Origin: Candidatus Omnitrophota bacterium
Lineage (GTDB): Bacteria; Omnitrophota; Gorgyraeia; Gygaellales; Profunditerraquicolaceae
Reading direction: 5' to 3'
DNA: 5,663 nt
Assembly (NCBI GenBank): GCA_028717985.1
Contig: JAQUMS010000103.1
Span: 1-5,663, forward strand
This document shows positions 5,070 through 5,663 of this stretch, piece by piece; position 1 is the stretch's first letter, and each line of letters starts with the position of its first letter. The notes beneath the pieces were generated by a model. The model did not search any database. It was not told the origin of the DNA and saw nothing but the letters and a program-made list of their open reading frames with translations. The position numbers and the translations under genes were made by a program.

Positions 5070-5663
5070 TCACCCTGAAACGTTATTGTGACGCATAAGA
5101 TCCATAACGATAACCGCGGCGGCAACAGACAGAATCAGCAGCAAAACCGGCACGGGAACAAATGGCGGAGGAATACGAATTTTCCCGGCCGCCGCATTAT
5201 TCCGGTAAACATAGGCAAGTTCCGTTTCAGCAACAGGAATAAGATTATATTCTTTAACGTAATTTTTAAGGGTCTCGGAAAATGAACCATCTGTATTTTT
5301 AAACCAAATACTGAGTTTTGCCGCCGAAAGAGGATCAAAATTAACGGGGGAATTTACTTCCGGGAGCATCCCCGAAGAAGTAGCACGGCCTGAAAATGCC
5401 GAAAGCATACCTCCCGCGTAAGGGATATTGGAAAAAATAATATCGGTATCTTTTGTATTTTCCCTGATAATTTTTACGAGAGGGTCGATATGGGCCTGAT
5501 TATACATCGAGGAATCCAAACTTCCCATTAAAATCCTTTCGTTCAAAGGACGATCGGGTGAAAACAGATGAACAAAAGCTGAATCCCAGACAAACCCGGC
5601 AGTCGAAACTTTTGTAAACTTCAACGAAGGCGCGAATGCAATCGCAAAAGAAAGCATAAGAAT
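5070..5663 (-). CDS. C-terminal part of a membrane-anchored protein of unknown function (partial)
   Basis: The frame is open to the right edge. The Met at 5657 is preceded in frame by Ile-Leu, so it is probably internal and 197 residues are visible. Counting from that Met, residues 1-12 (MLSFAIAFAP) look like the end of a membrane helix. Residues about 20-160 form a soluble mixed domain with KIIRENTKDTDIIFSN and YAGGMLSAFSGRATSSG. Residues 168-188 form a strong membrane helix (VPVPVLLLILSVAAAVIVMDL) ending in a short RHNNVSG tail. A soluble domain between hydrophobic segments recalls the extracytoplasmic C-terminal region of polytopic GT-C-like glycosyltransferases. No catalytic motif is in view, so this is only a suggestion. 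The gene ends 80 bp before the MarC-family start, and the promoter in that gap suggests it is not required to drive the downstream pair. Confidence 0.8.
   Translation of the reverse strand: MLMLSFAIAFAPSLKFTKVSTAGFVWDSAFVHLFSPDRPLNERILMGSLDSSMYNQAHIDPLVKIIRENTKDTDIIFSNIPYAGGMLSAFSGRATSSGMLPEVNSPVNFDPLSAAKLSIWFKNTDGSFSETLKNYVKEYNLIPVAETELAYVYRNNAAAGKIRIPPPFVPVPVLLLILSVAAAVIVMDLMRHNNVSG

Overview
The window looks like a chromosomal segment of an uncultured, probably anaerobic bacterium with moderate G+C. Every gene that can be supported reads on the minus strand, so the layout below runs from high to low coordinates, in the direction of transcription. The anaerobic inference rests on an acyl-CoA dehydrogenase/EtfB/EtfA set in which EtfA carries a two-cluster ferredoxin domain. 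The protein set is compatible with candidate phyla such as Omnitrophota, but that is a guess from resemblance and not a placement.

Right part (about 4990-5663): the C-terminal part of a membrane-anchored protein runs off the right edge. An 80-bp gap follows, with a good sigma70-type promoter placed so close to the next ATG that the transcript would be leaderless or nearly so.

Centre right (3110-4989): a MarC-family inner-membrane protein, then, after 17 bp, glgC (ADP-glucose pyrophosphorylase, the committed step of glycogen synthesis), which starts with GTG. They probably form one transcription unit.

Centre (2514-3109): a 94-bp gap with short degenerate repeats, then a small GNAT acetyltransferase resembling short stand-alone N-acetylglutamate synthases (first step of arginine synthesis), closed by a convincing hairpin/T-tract terminator.

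Intergenic island (2239-2513): about 275 bp without a gene but full of inverted and direct repeats. It holds a duplicated hairpin whose two copies differ by a compensated extra base pair, a long three-part hairpin, and a duplicated GC-rich 14-mer within nested palindromes. It forms the leader of the next operon, and the end of one repeat copy contributes the ribosome binding site of the first gene. This is the most unusual part of the window.

Left part (1-2235): acyl-CoA dehydrogenase, etfB and the start of etfA with an N-terminal 2x[4Fe-4S] domain. Gene order and domain layout match the electron-bifurcating caffeyl-CoA reductase (CarCDE) and butyryl-CoA dehydrogenase/EtfAB type of complex, in which NADH would reduce both an enoyl-CoA and ferredoxin.
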